A stretch of 64,000 bases of DNA from an uncultured Flavobacteriaceae bacterium. Its GTDB lineage: Bacteria; Bacteroidota; Bacteroidia; Flavobacteriales; Flavobacteriaceae. Below, piece after piece: positions 28,836 through 37,389 of this stretch. Each line of letters starts with the position of its first letter. Position 1 is the first letter of the stretch. The DNA lies in assembly GCA_947501845.1 (NCBI GenBank), contig CANMXP010000003.1:186001-250000 (forward strand). The letters run 5' to 3'. The position numbers were made by a program, and so were the translations under genes. The notes beneath the pieces were generated by a model that did not search any database, had not been told where the DNA came from, and saw nothing but the letters and a program-made list of their open reading frames with translations.

Positions 28836-28871
28836 GTATCCTTATGACAAATAAATTCAACCTCTATTAAG

Positions 28872-29300
28872 ATGAAATATCTCTTTTTAATTTTATCATT
28901 AACGTTTTTTGATAATAGCTGTACAGAATCTAATATAAATCAAGATGCTATTTCACTTGAATATTCAGCTCAATCGAGAGGGATATATAAAAACATTAAA
29001 ATCAATAAAAAAAATATCTCCGTTAAAAACAAAAGAGAAACTCCTGGGCTTAACAAAACATGTAGCGCAGTACGTTGGAAAAATATTTTAAAAGCACTTA
29101 AATCTATAAATGTTAAAAATATACCTAACCTAAAAGCACCTTCACAAAATCGTTTTTTTGATGGAGCTGCCATAGCAAGACTAAAAGTTATTTACAATAG
29201 TAAGACTTACGAAACACCATCTTTCGACCATGGAAATCCTCCAAAAGAAATAGCTTTACTTGTTAAAGAAATCTTATCAACGGCCAAAAACATTGAATAG
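28872..29300 (+). CDS. Small lipoprotein, uncharacterised
   Basis: A 142-residue protein with a signal peptide ending FFDNSC, consistent with a lipoprotein. The mature part is basic (NIKINKKNISVKNKRET) and ends in a segment (ARLKVIYNSKTYETPSFDHGNPPKEIALLVKEIL) resembling small flavobacterial lipoproteins of unknown role. Single gene between a terminator and the sufE promoter. Function not recognised. Confidence 0.7.
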   Translation: MKYLFLILSLTFFDNSCTESNINQDAISLEYSAQSRGIYKNIKINKKNISVKNKRETPGLNKTCSAVRWKNILKALKSINVKNIPNLKAPSQNRFFDGAAIARLKVIYNSKTYETPSFDHGNPPKEIALLVKEILSTAKNIE

Positions 29301-29323
29301 CAACTTTTCTTGTTGTATTTTTG
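29293..29323 (+). promoter_or_regulatory. Promoter of sufE-sufT
   Basis: TTG at 29293-29295, 20 nt, TATTTTTG at 29316-29323, a close match to the Bacteroidota consensus. It overlaps the end of the preceding lipoprotein gene and implies a leader of only about 10 nt. Confidence 0.75.
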
Positions 29324-29338
29324 TATAAAATTGTTACA

Positions 29339-29761
29339 GTGACTATTGAAGACATACAAAACGAAATTATAGATGAATTCTCAATGTTTGATGATTGGGA
29401 AGAACGTTACCAATATATGATTGATTTGGGTAAAGATTTACCTTTAATTGACGACCAATACAAAACGGAGAGCAACATTATAAAAGGTTGCCAAAGTAAA
29501 GTTTGGGTACACGCCGAAATGACAGACGATAAAATAGCTTTTACGGCAGATAGTGATGCTATTATTACTAAGGGCATTATTGCTATTTTAATACGGGCTT
29601 TTTCAGGTCAGCACCCAAAAGATATTATTGATGCAGATACCAGTTTTATAGATAAAATTGGTTTAAAAGAACATTTGTCTCCTACACGGGCCAACGGTTT
29701 AGTAAGTATGGTAAAACAGTTAAAAATGTATGCCATTGCATACCAAACACAATTAAATTAG
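29339..29761 (+). CDS. sufE: Sulfur-transfer protein SufE
   Basis: A 140-residue SufE with C51 in IIKGCQSKVW as the persulfide acceptor. I choose GTG 29339 as start, giving M-TIEDIQNEIIDEF; an in-frame TTG at 29321 lies inside the -7 box and cannot be translated from that promoter. SufE accepts sulfur from SufS C362 and enhances its activity. It sits 1.8 kb from sufS with two unrelated genes in between. Confidence 0.93.
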   Translation: MTIEDIQNEIIDEFSMFDDWEERYQYMIDLGKDLPLIDDQYKTESNIIKGCQSKVWVHAEMTDDKIAFTADSDAIITKGIIAILIRAFSGQHPKDIIDADTSFIDKIGLKEHLSPTRANGLVSMVKQLKMYAIAYQTQLN

Positions 29762-29833
29762 TTGATTTGTTGAATCGTGTAATCGTAAAATCGATTAAAC
29801 AATTAAACAGATAAACGATTAAACATTAAAAAT

Positions 29834-30160
29834 ATGAGTGAAGCAACAATAGATACAAACGCATTAGGCGAAAAAATAGTAAATGTTTTAAAGACGATTT
29901 ACGATCCAGAAATTCCAGTTGATATTTACGAGCTGGGCTTAATTTATGATGTATTTGTTAATGAAGATTACGATGTAAAAATCTTAATGACCTTAACAAC
30001 ACCAAATTGCCCTGTGGCAGAAACGTTACCTTTAGAAGTTGAAGAAAAGGTAAAGTCTTTAAACGATGTAAAAAGTGCTGAAGTGGAGATTACTTTCGAT
30101 CCTCCTTGGACACAAGAACTTATGAGCGAAGAAGCTAAGTTAGAATTGGGGATGCTTTAA
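29834..30160 (+). CDS. sufT: SufT-like MIP18 (DUF59) Fe-S maturation factor
   Basis: A 108-residue MIP18-family protein with the hallmark TIYDPEIPVDIYELGLIYDV and the motif TLTTPNCPVAETLP with a conserved Cys. SufT-like proteins help mature Fe-S enzymes downstream of SufBCD. The upstream gap (29762-29833) is made of degenerate ATCGATTAAAC words. Likely co-transcribed with sufE. Confidence 0.92.
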   Translation: MSEATIDTNALGEKIVNVLKTIYDPEIPVDIYELGLIYDVFVNEDYDVKILMTLTTPNCPVAETLPLEVEEKVKSLNDVKSAEVEITFDPPWTQELMSEEAKLELGML

Positions 30161-30208
30161 TTCAGTATTCGGTTGCAGTGTTCAGTATTCAGTTGTAGTA
30201 TTAAAATA

Positions 30209-30550
30209 ATGAGAAATGAAAAATTAATATTTGAGGAAAAAAGGTTTCCTTCGATTAAAGTTTTTGAAAGCCATTTTGAAATTAGAGCAATTGACTATTG
30301 GGAATATCGAAAATTTAATTATTTAGAAATTAAGAACATAAAGCATTATAATCCAAATAACAATTGGTATATGAAACTTTACATTTTGTCTTCTTTAGTT
30401 GCTCAAATATTTTCTGATACAGATTCTTGAATATTAAAAATTTCAATGACAAATGGAGGAAATTGGAAATATAGAACATCTTACAACAATAGTTTAGATT
30501 TCAACCAAATAATAAATTTGATAAATAAGAAATGCCAGACGAAATCATAA
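30209..30550 (+). pseudogene. Small protein gene interrupted by an in-frame TGA
   Basis: From ATG 30209 the frame encodes 73 residues (MRNEKLIFEEKRFPSIKVFE ... IFSDTDS) and stops at TGA 30428-30430. The same frame then continues for about 39 more codons with coding-like sequence (ILKISMTNGGNWKYRTSYNN, then SLDFNQIINLINKK) to TAA 30548-30550. Replacing TGA by TGG (Trp) would give one protein of about 113 residues, so a single nonsense mutation is the simplest reading. Not recognised as a named family. The 3' end overlaps the DUF2480 start by 19 bp. Confidence 0.6.
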
Positions 30551-31038
30551 ATCGCGTAGCGAATAGCAAACTAATAACAATCGACCTTGAAGACTATTAT
30601 CCAGAAGGGCAACGGGTACTCCTAGACATCAAAAATTGGTTGTTTAAAGGTTTTGTACTACGTGAAAAAGATTTTAGACATCAGGTTTCAGAGTTCGATT
30701 GGACGCAATATCAAGATAACTATGTCGCCTTAACCTGTAGTAGCGATGCCATAATTCCAGGGTGGGCATATATGCTTCTTAGTATATATTTAGAACCTTA
30801 TGCAAAAAAGATTGTTATAGGTGATCTAGAAACATTGGAAACTTCTATATATCAAGATATTTTAAACGAGTTAGATGTTACCGAATTTAAAGACAAACCC
30901 ATTATTGTAAAAGGCTGCTCTAAAAAACCAGTACCACAAAATGCTTATATTATGCTTACCAATAAGTTAAAGCCTTTTGCAAAGTCTATTATGTATGGCG
31001 AAGCGTGTTCTTCTGTTCCACTATACAAAAACGAATAA
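30532..31038 (+). CDS. DUF2480 family protein
   Basis: A 168-residue cytoplasmic protein matching the Bacteroidota DUF2480 family in length and motifs (LDIKNWLFKGFVLREKDFR, ALTCSSDAIIPGWAYML, KGCSKKPVPQNAYIMLT). Two cysteines (C in TCSSDA and KGCSKK) are in conserved-looking positions. The family often lies near suf or metal-sulfur assembly genes, as here. Biochemical role unknown. Confidence 0.85.
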   Translation: MPDEIINRVANSKLITIDLEDYYPEGQRVLLDIKNWLFKGFVLREKDFRHQVSEFDWTQYQDNYVALTCSSDAIIPGWAYMLLSIYLEPYAKKIVIGDLETLETSIYQDILNELDVTEFKDKPIIVKGCSKKPVPQNAYIMLTNKLKPFAKSIMYGEACSSVPLYKNE

Positions 31039-31109
31039 TCTTACTTGTGACCTGCATCGTATATATAGTGTCTAACTAACTATTAACTCAAATTTCAACA
31101 CACTTAAAA

Positions 31110-32039
31110 ATGAAAAGACTATCATTATTACTTACCTTTTTTATTGGATTTACTTCCATGTATGCACAAGAAACTTTAGAAGAATTAAAAGCAGCTCAAG
31201 GCCCTAAAAAAGATTCTATCGCAGCCATTCAAGGGCGTGTCGATGCTATTCAGGCAAAAATAGATGCACTACCTGGATGGAAAAAAGGTGCGTTTGGTAC
31301 TATTGGTGGAAGTATTTCTAGTTTTAAAAACTGGTATGCACAAGGCACACCTAATAATAATTCAGGAAATATTGGTTTTACCGTTAATGCCTTTGCAAAT
31401 TTGAATAAAGAGAAATTCTTTTGGAGAAATAGTGCTAATGTAAACTTATCATGGGTAAAACTAGATGATAAAGACGACCCTACAGATAGCGACTCGTTTA
31501 AAGAAGCCACAGATGTTTTTAACATCACGTCTCTGTATGGACATAAACTAAGCGAGAAATTTGCACTTTCGGGATTGGGCGAATACAGAACCACTCTTTT
31601 AAGTAACTTTAATGATCCTGGTTATTTAGATTTAGGTGTTGGTGTTACTTGGACTCCAATAAAAGACCTTGTAGTAGTAATACACCCTGGAAACTATAAC
31701 TTTGTTTTTAGTAAAGAAGATACCGTTTTTGAATCTTCATTAGGAGCAAAAATTCTTGTTGACTATACCAGACAAATTAAAGCTGTTAGTTTTAAAACAA
31801 ACCTTTCCATGTTTCAAAGCTATGAAAGCTCGAATCTATCAAACTGGACATGGACGAACTCTTTTGGATATACTTTATGGAAAATGATTGGTGTAGGCTT
31901 TGAGTTTGGATTACGAAACAACAAACAAGAAGCTCTTAATTATGCTTTGGCTCAAACGCCTCCTACAGCAACTTCTTTTGACGATGTTGACAATGATCTA
32001 CAAAGCTATTGGATGTTTGGACTAAACTATAAGTTTTAA
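31110..32039 (+). CDS. DUF3078 domain outer-membrane-like protein
   Basis: A 309-residue exported protein (signal MKRLSLLLTFFIGFTSMYAQ) with a short coiled segment (about residues 22-50), then a beta-rich DUF3078 region (GGSISSFKNWYAQGTPNNNS, LSWVKLDDKDDPTDS, FLNYKF-like end). The C-terminal FGLNYKF fits an outer-membrane barrel. Function unknown. A terminator follows. Confidence 0.85.
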   Translation: MKRLSLLLTFFIGFTSMYAQETLEELKAAQGPKKDSIAAIQGRVDAIQAKIDALPGWKKGAFGTIGGSISSFKNWYAQGTPNNNSGNIGFTVNAFANLNKEKFFWRNSANVNLSWVKLDDKDDPTDSDSFKEATDVFNITSLYGHKLSEKFALSGLGEYRTTLLSNFNDPGYLDLGVGVTWTPIKDLVVVIHPGNYNFVFSKEDTVFESSLGAKILVDYTRQIKAVSFKTNLSMFQSYESSNLSNWTWTNSFGYTLWKMIGVGFEFGLRNNKQEALNYALAQTPPTATSFDDVDNDLQSYWMFGLNYKF

Positions 32040-32075
32040 AAAAATACTTTAATATACCCAAATACATAGGTGATA

Positions 32076-32102
32076 AAAATGTGCTCGAAAAAAGCGCATT
32101 TT
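32076..32102 (+). terminator. Terminator after DUF3078 gene
   Basis: Stem AAAATGTGCT / AGCGCATTTT (one G-T pair), followed by a run of T. The remaining gap to 32324 shows nothing recognisable. Confidence 0.85.
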
Positions 32103-32324
32103 TTTTGTCTTAAACATTTCAATATGTCAACATAAAACGAAGTAAAATCCTACTTTAAAAACTCTCTAAAATAAAGAAGCAAAAGCATATTTATTTATTT
32201 ATTTTCCTACATATTTGATAGACAAAACAGTCTTTCATCTTAATTTTCTTGTTTTAAAAATGTAAAATTCGTACGTTGCTATTCGGTATGAAAGAAAAAT
32301 CGAAATATTAAAGTCTGAAAAATC

Positions 32325-32723
32325 ATGGTTGAATCAAACTATCAATATATAGATTTAGATCTATTAAAAGAAAACACTTTTGATGATGTTTCTATTATGA
32401 AGGAAATAATGGAACTATTTCTTGAAATTATAGATGAATATGTAGAAGCTCTAACATCTCAAGTTTCTACTAAAAAATGGCAGTCCCTTTTTCAAGCGAC
32501 CCATAAAATAAAACCGAATATAAATATGTTCGGTATTTCAGAATTAAAATCGACAATACTTCAATTAGAATCTAACTTTAAAAACGAACAAAATCTGGAA
32601 ACTACCAATAGACTTGTTAATGATTGTTTGGCAATTCTTAAAGAAGTAAAAGTAGAAATACAAGCCGAACTTAAGGCAATAAATAATATTTCAAACAAAA
32701 ATCACGTATCCATGTCCTCGTAA
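32325..32723 (+). CDS. Orphan Hpt-domain phosphotransfer protein
   Basis: A 132-residue, mostly helical protein. FLEIIDEYVEALTSQVSTK, then ATHKIKPNINMFGISELK places H60 in the AHxxKxxxxxxG context of histidine phosphotransfer domains. No kinase or receiver is adjacent, so it would bridge a phosphorelay elsewhere. The 3' end overlaps the convergent hflX by 22 bp. Confidence 0.75.
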   Translation: MVESNYQYIDLDLLKENTFDDVSIMKEIMELFLEIIDEYVEALTSQVSTKKWQSLFQATHKIKPNINMFGISELKSTILQLESNFKNEQNLETTNRLVNDCLAILKEVKVEIQAELKAINNISNKNHVSMSS

Positions 32724-33922
32724 TTGTAATCAGGATACAAGAAATGGTTGTAAGGAAAACGTGTAATATGAATGTCTCGTACCTCATCGTAAACACGCTT
32801 TTTAAAGTCTTCTAAATTACTTTTATTTATTGCAGAAATAAACAAGGCGTTATTGCCTACTTTACTCATCCAAGTACTTTTCCACTCTTCTAAAGAATAG
32901 TGTTTTTTTGTACGTTCCGTTTCCAGATCATCTTCCTCTATAAGCTCAGCTTGGTAGGCATCTATTTTATTAAATACCATAATGGTGGGCTTATCACTAC
33001 TTTTTATTTCACCCAAAATTTTATTAACAGATTCAATATGTTCTTCAAAATTAGGATGCGAAATATCAACCACGTGTAGTAATAAATCGGCTTCTCTTAC
33101 CTCATCTAAAGTACTTTTAAAACTATCAACCAATTGGGTAGGCAGCTTTCTTATAAACCCCACTGTATCACTTAATAAAAATGGTAGATTTTGAATCACT
33201 ACTTTTCTAACCGTAGTATCTAAAGTTGCAAACAGCTTATTTTCGGCAAAAACCGCACTTTTGCTAACCACATTCATTAAAGTTGATTTGCCTACATTAG
33301 TATACCCCACCAATGCCACACGTACCATTTTACCACGGTTACCACGCTGTACCGCCATTTGCTTGTCAATGGTTTTTATTCGGGCTTTTAGCAAAGCAAT
33401 TTTATCACGCACAATACGTCTATCCGTTTCTATTTCGGTTTCCCCAGGACCACGCATACCTATCCCTCCTTTTTGACGTTCAAGGTGGGTCCACATACCC
33501 CTTAATCGTGGTAATAAATATTCACACTGCGCCAGTTCTACCTGGGTTCTGGCATAGCTTGTTTGTGCACGTTGTGCAAAAATATCGAGGATTAAATTGG
33601 TTCTATCTAATACCTTAACATTAAGTATTTTACTAATATTGCGCTCTTGCGCAGCAGACAGCTCGTCATCAAAAATAGCCGTGCCAACATCATTTTCTTC
33701 AATAAATTGGCGCACATCTTCCATCTTACCTGTACCAATAAATGTTTTAGGATTTGGCATTTCCATTTTTTGGGTAAAGCGCTTTATAGCATACCCTCCA
33801 GCCGTAAAGGTTAAAAACTCCAATTCATCTAAATATTCTTTGGATTTTACCTCATCTTGATCTTTTGTAATAATACCTATTAAAACAGCTTTCTCTAAAG
33901 CAATTTCTTTCTTTTCTATCAT
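32702..33922 (-). CDS. hflX: GTPase HflX
   Basis: A 406-residue HflX: a glycine-rich N-terminal domain (about residues 1-190, with RLRGMWTHLERQKGGIGMRG and GETEIETDRR), then a G domain with G1 VGYTNVGKST, G3 DTVGFI and G4 FNKIDA. HflX splits stalled or stressed ribosomes. The -7 box lies 4 nt before the ATG, so the transcript may be leaderless. Confidence 0.95.
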   Translation of the reverse strand: MIEKKEIALEKAVLIGIITKDQDEVKSKEYLDELEFLTFTAGGYAIKRFTQKMEMPNPKTFIGTGKMEDVRQFIEENDVGTAIFDDELSAAQERNISKILNVKVLDRTNLILDIFAQRAQTSYARTQVELAQCEYLLPRLRGMWTHLERQKGGIGMRGPGETEIETDRRIVRDKIALLKARIKTIDKQMAVQRGNRGKMVRVALVGYTNVGKSTLMNVVSKSAVFAENKLFATLDTTVRKVVIQNLPFLLSDTVGFIRKLPTQLVDSFKSTLDEVREADLLLHVVDISHPNFEEHIESVNKILGEIKSSDKPTIMVFNKIDAYQAELIEEDDLETERTKKHYSLEEWKSTWMSKVGNNALFISAINKSNLEDFKKRVYDEVRDIHITRFPYNHFLYPDYNYEDMDT

Positions 33923-33926
33923 GTTG

Positions 33927-33934
33927 CAAAGTTA
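33927..33934 (-). promoter_or_regulatory. -7 box TAACTTTG 4 nt before hflX ATG
   Basis: On the minus strand TAACTTTG, 4 nt, ATG. Shares a 62-bp divergent gap with the box of the next gene. Confidence 0.6.
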
Positions 33935-33972
33935 AACATTTACAGGTATTATTATTTTTATATTTTTAAGCC

Positions 33973-33980
33973 TATTTTTG
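33973..33980 (+). promoter_or_regulatory. -7 box TATTTTTG 4 nt before EEP gene ATG
   Basis: TATTTTTG, 4 nt (ATTT), ATG at 33985; implies a leaderless or near-leaderless mRNA. Confidence 0.6.
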
Positions 33981-33984
33981 ATTT

Positions 33985-34953
33985 ATGACAGACTTCTACG
34001 ACGATATCCCAGTGCGCCACGATTTACAAACTGTAGCATTTTATAACCTTGAGAATTTATTCGATATTACCGATGACAAGCATACTAACGACAATGATTT
34101 CTTGCCCAATTCGGTTAAAAAATGGACACCTAAACGCTATGAGAACAAACTTAAAAAGTTAGGTTTTGCCATTTCTAACATCGGGCGGCACGAAACAGGT
34201 AAACATGCTGCCATTGTTGGACTGGCAGAAGTTGAAAATGCTTCAGTAATTGAAGATTTAATCACATCGGAGCATTTAAAGAATTGTAATTATGACTTTG
34301 TTCACTATGACTCTTTAGACGAGCGTGGTATTGATGTGGCCTTATTATATGATACGACCGCCTTTGAAGTAATCGCTTCCGAAACTTTTACCATTCAGTT
34401 ATTTGATGATGATGGGTCTCCAGATTATACACGAGACATCTTATTGGTTTCTGGTTTGCTAGATGGTGAAAAAGTGCATGTTATTGTAAACCACTGGTCA
34501 TCTAGGCGTGAAGGAGAAAAGGAAACAGAACCTAAGCGTATGGCCTCGTCTGAAAAAGTTGGAGAAATTACCACGATGTTACGAAACGATAACCCTGATG
34601 CAAAAATTATTGTGATTGGTGATTTTAACGACGATCCTTCCAGTAATAGTGTTAAACGGCTCGTAGAAGATTTCAATTTATACAACCCGATGGAAACTTT
34701 GAGATCTTTTAACAGAGGGACTACTAAGCACAACAGACAATGGAACTTATTTGATCAAATTCTATTTTCTACAAATTTTTTTAAAAGTACAACCAATCAA
34801 TTTGAGTTTAGTACTGCCAATATTTTCGATGAAGATTTTTTAAAACTCTATAAAGGGCGGTATAAAGGTAGCCCATTTAGAACTTATGTTGGTAAAAAAT
34901 ACAAAGGCGGATATAGCGACCATTTTCCTGTGTATGCCATTTTTAAGAAGTGA
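33985..34953 (+). CDS. Endonuclease/exonuclease/phosphatase family protein
   Basis: A 322-residue EEP-fold protein without signal peptide. Motifs: VAFYNLENLFD (Asn and metal-binding Glu region), GLAEVENASVI, VNHWSSRR, VIGDFNDDPSS and the C-terminal GGYSDHFPVYA with the catalytic Asp-His. Such proteins hydrolyse phosphodiester or phosphomonoester bonds in DNA, lipids or inositol phosphates; the substrate here is unknown. Divergent from hflX. Confidence 0.88.
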   Translation: MTDFYDDIPVRHDLQTVAFYNLENLFDITDDKHTNDNDFLPNSVKKWTPKRYENKLKKLGFAISNIGRHETGKHAAIVGLAEVENASVIEDLITSEHLKNCNYDFVHYDSLDERGIDVALLYDTTAFEVIASETFTIQLFDDDGSPDYTRDILLVSGLLDGEKVHVIVNHWSSRREGEKETEPKRMASSEKVGEITTMLRNDNPDAKIIVIGDFNDDPSSNSVKRLVEDFNLYNPMETLRSFNRGTTKHNRQWNLFDQILFSTNFFKSTTNQFEFSTANIFDEDFLKLYKGRYKGSPFRTYVGKKYKGGYSDHFPVYAIFKK

Positions 34954-34970
34954 TTTTTATATCATCACTT
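34948..34970 (+). terminator. Terminator overlapping EEP gene stop
   Basis: Stem AAGTGAT / ATCACTT with a 9-nt loop, then TTTAAAA; the stop codon is inside the left arm. Confidence 0.5.
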
Positions 34971-34998
34971 TTAAAATATTGCAACGAATAATTAAAGA

Positions 34999-35421
34999 CT
35001 ATGGTATTTTTGTAGATACACTTTTAGACAAAGGTGTTTTTATTTCAAATAAAACCTTTTTTAACAACTGTTCCTCACCATTCATACTCAAATAAAATTG
35101 ATTCTTGGAAATCCATTCGAGTTTAAAATTTATATCACAATATAAATTAGCACCATCATTTTGAATCTCAAATTTCTCAGAGATAAAATGCCCCTCTACC
35201 TCCTTGAGTGATTCAATTTTAATCTGAATATATTGAGGACCAAAAGCTGCTGCAGAAGTTACAAATGCTTGCTCTATGGAAATGCGATATTCATCGTTTT
35301 CAAAACTGCACAAATGGGCATTTTTCTCATTAGAACAGCTAAAAATCAAGAATAATAATAAAAGTAAACTTTTAAAGGTGTTAATAGGTTTTAGATGTTT
35401 TTTAGCAAAGTAACCAGACAT
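34999..35421 (-). CDS. Small lipoprotein, uncharacterised
   Basis: A 140-residue protein with a long basic N-region then LLLLLFLIFSC, a lipobox. The start could instead be an internal codon closer to the hydrophobic run, as 17 residues precede it. The mature part is beta-rich (YRISIEQAFVTSAAAFGPQY, LYCDINFKLEWISKNQFYLS). Not recognised; no operon partners. Confidence 0.65.
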   Translation of the reverse strand: MSGYFAKKHLKPINTFKSLLLLLFLIFSCSNEKNAHLCSFENDEYRISIEQAFVTSAAAFGPQYIQIKIESLKEVEGHFISEKFEIQNDGANLYCDINFKLEWISKNQFYLSMNGEEQLLKKVLFEIKTPLSKSVSTKIP

Positions 35422-35481
35422 AGTTTTATGATTTGACTTTAAGTTTTTTACTTAACGTAACATTAAAGATATTATTTGCGA

Positions 35482-35859
35482 CTAAACTGCCTGATATAAA
35501 ACATAAGCTAGCCCAAAAACAGCAATAGGTAAAAACCAGAGTAACCAAATGCTATAATGTTCTTCTTTCTTTTTATTCATTTTTGCATTAATCATCATAC
35601 GTTTTTTTCCAGTGTATTGCATCCAGTTTTTAAAATAGATAAAAATCGAGACCAAAACAAATAAGGTCCATGCCTTGGTAGACGACATGGTAACCATGTT
35701 CATTTGCTTAAAAAAACCAGCAAAGAAAATCCCTAAAAGCAACAGCAAAGCAATCTGTAAACATGTTACATAAGCAATGGCTATCCTATTAGCCTTTTGT
35801 TTGTACTTTGCTTTATGTTGCGAAAAGATATTATAGAATAAAATATCGAACAGATTCAT
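35482..35859 (-). CDS. Small integral membrane protein
   Basis: A 125-residue protein with three hydrophobic segments (about residues 30-50, 63-78 and 104-122) and basic loops (GKKRMMINAKMNKKKEE). No family recognised. A -7 box lies about 20 nt upstream. Confidence 0.65.
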   Translation of the reverse strand: MNLFDILFYNIFSQHKAKYKQKANRIAIAYVTCLQIALLLLLGIFFAGFFKQMNMVTMSSTKAWTLFVLVSIFIYFKNWMQYTGKKRMMINAKMNKKKEEHYSIWLLWFLPIAVFGLAYVLYQAV

Positions 35860-35880
35860 TATTGGGTTCTATTTAAAAAC

Positions 35881-35888
35881 CAAAACTA
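35881..35888 (-). promoter_or_regulatory. -7 box TAGTTTTG ahead of small membrane protein gene
   Basis: On the minus strand TAGTTTTG, 21 nt before ATG 35859; no clear -33 element. Confidence 0.4.
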
Positions 35889-36022
35889 AGGTAAATAATC
35901 AATATTAATGGTATATAGGAGAAACCAAACTTATGAGAATTTGAAATTATTATTTTGTTTCTCGTTTTGTCATTGGCAAATAGTAAGAAATAAACGAGTT
36001 TTTTGACAGCAAAACCTCTGAT

Positions 36023-36508
36023 TTATTTCTTAGTTCCAAATTGTTTTGCCCATTTAGGTTTATTAATGCGAAAGAAAATGCGACCTATAATCATGATTAT
36101 TACAGATGTAGTTACAACCATTTCCCAAAAGGGGGTTTCTGGTATTCTTGTTAAAACTTCAGCTGTAAATGCCATATACAAACCTATTATAGACCAATAC
36201 ATGAATGAAAAATGTTTAAAGACCCAATTTTTAGTCTGCTTTTTAGTCCATACTGGTATCATTCCTAATACAATGGTTATAAGACTACCAATAGTAGCGT
36301 AATGAAAAACTCCCCACTTATTAAACAATCTATAAATCATAAATGCAGTTAGAATTAAAATAGCCATACTTAATACATAAACATATCCAACTTGTTTGTG
36401 CCGTTTCGTTCCCTTTTTTATAATTAGAACAAATGTTCCGCTTATCAAAGCAACTATTGAAGAAATTAAGTGAATTAGCCCGTAAATATCTCCTATTAAA
36501 TGTGCCAT
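36023..36508 (-). CDS. DUF2306-type membrane protein
   Basis: A 161-residue protein with four hydrophobic segments. The first contains GLIHLISSIVALISGTFVL, followed by KKGTKRHKQVGYVYVLSM, which is the typical H...G..R.HKxxGxxY pattern of the DUF2306 family. Histidines in helices 1 and 3 (FKHFSFMYW) resemble a heme-binding cytochrome b561-like arrangement, an inference. Function unknown. Confidence 0.75.
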   Translation of the reverse strand: MAHLIGDIYGLIHLISSIVALISGTFVLIIKKGTKRHKQVGYVYVLSMAILILTAFMIYRLFNKWGVFHYATIGSLITIVLGMIPVWTKKQTKNWVFKHFSFMYWSIIGLYMAFTAEVLTRIPETPFWEMVVTTSVIIMIIGRIFFRINKPKWAKQFGTKK

Positions 36509-36530
36509 ATTCTGTTTTAATTGAGTTTAA

Positions 36531-36713
36531 CTATACTAAATACAGGTTATGGTTTTGCATTTTAAAGTTTAAGCTTCCGAATTGTTGTTTCTTAGGGGCA
36601 GGTTGTTCAATGTTGCCAATAAGTGCGTATATTAATAGCACATACATTACAATCAGGAGGTCTTCTGATAAATATTTAATCCAAACACCTAGATTATCAT
36701 TAAATAAAAAGGA
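36531..36713 (-). pseudogene. Possible gene fragment encoding a membrane-protein C-terminus
   Basis: A 60-codon open frame between stops with no start at its beginning. It reads like a protein tail: NLGVWIKYLSEDLLIVMYVL, LIYALIGNIEQPAPKK, then QQFGSLNFKMQNHNLYLV and stop. An internal ATG would give only 38 residues. With other broken genes nearby, I read it as debris, but it could be a small real gene or chance. The rest of the 36509-36813 gap shows nothing. Confidence 0.3.
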
Positions 36714-36813
36714 TCATTGAGCACCTATTGGAAAAGAGATAATTTTTTAATCATCATGCTAGGGGCTGCAGTATTTTAGAAGAAATTTACTAGCTAAAAT
36801 TGATTACAATTGT

Positions 36814-37212
36814 TTAGAGTTTCGTTTTGGTATTTATATATTGCTTATATACATATTTCCAAGGAATAACAATGGGAACCAAGATAACGCCAATTAAGCA
36901 CGCAAAAAGAGTTTCTTCTGTATAAATATCTAGCTCAGTAGTAGCCCAAACAGGTAATGCAAATGCCAATATCCAAATTAATTTCCATGTAAGCTCAAAG
37001 AGTAGAATGGGAATCATCTTTATAGGGTATCTAAGACCTAGTGCAGCAAACAAGGCTAATGCTCCTAATAACGACTGAATCACTGTGCTTTCATCGGATA
37101 ATCGTTGTGATGGAAAAATTATTTCTGGCCAAATGGTTAAGGCTAGACCCAATGATATAAGTAAATACATTGCCCGTAAGAGATGCAACCTTAGTTTTTT
37201 TATTTCTGCCAT
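36814..37212 (-). CDS. Small integral membrane protein
   Basis: A 132-residue protein with four hydrophobic segments (near residues 13-30, 44-60, 65-90 and 102-122) and charged termini (MAEIKKLRLHLLR; KQYINTKTKL). I do not recognise the family. It stands alone between debris on both sides. Confidence 0.65.
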   Translation of the reverse strand: MAEIKKLRLHLLRAMYLLISLGLALTIWPEIIFPSQRLSDESTVIQSLLGALALFAALGLRYPIKMIPILLFELTWKLIWILAFALPVWATTELDIYTEETLFACLIGVILVPIVIPWKYVYKQYINTKTKL

Positions 37213-37389
37213 AATTTGTCTTTTTTGTAGAAGACGATTGCATAAGTGAATTGTTACATGTCGTTTTTATTTAATTGTCAATTCTATTATAATTTTTTTA
37301 AGGTTTTTAACGCCTAAAATATTTGAATAATTGCCCACTCTAGTTTTATGCCTTCTCTAAAGTTCGATTGAATGATGGAAACACACCGA

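Noticed and set aside
36433-36720. 95-codon plus-strand ORF across the DUF2306 start and the following gap
   Set aside because: It overlaps the start of DUF2306 on the other strand and its translation has no recognisable features; the minus strand of the same stretch looks more protein-like.
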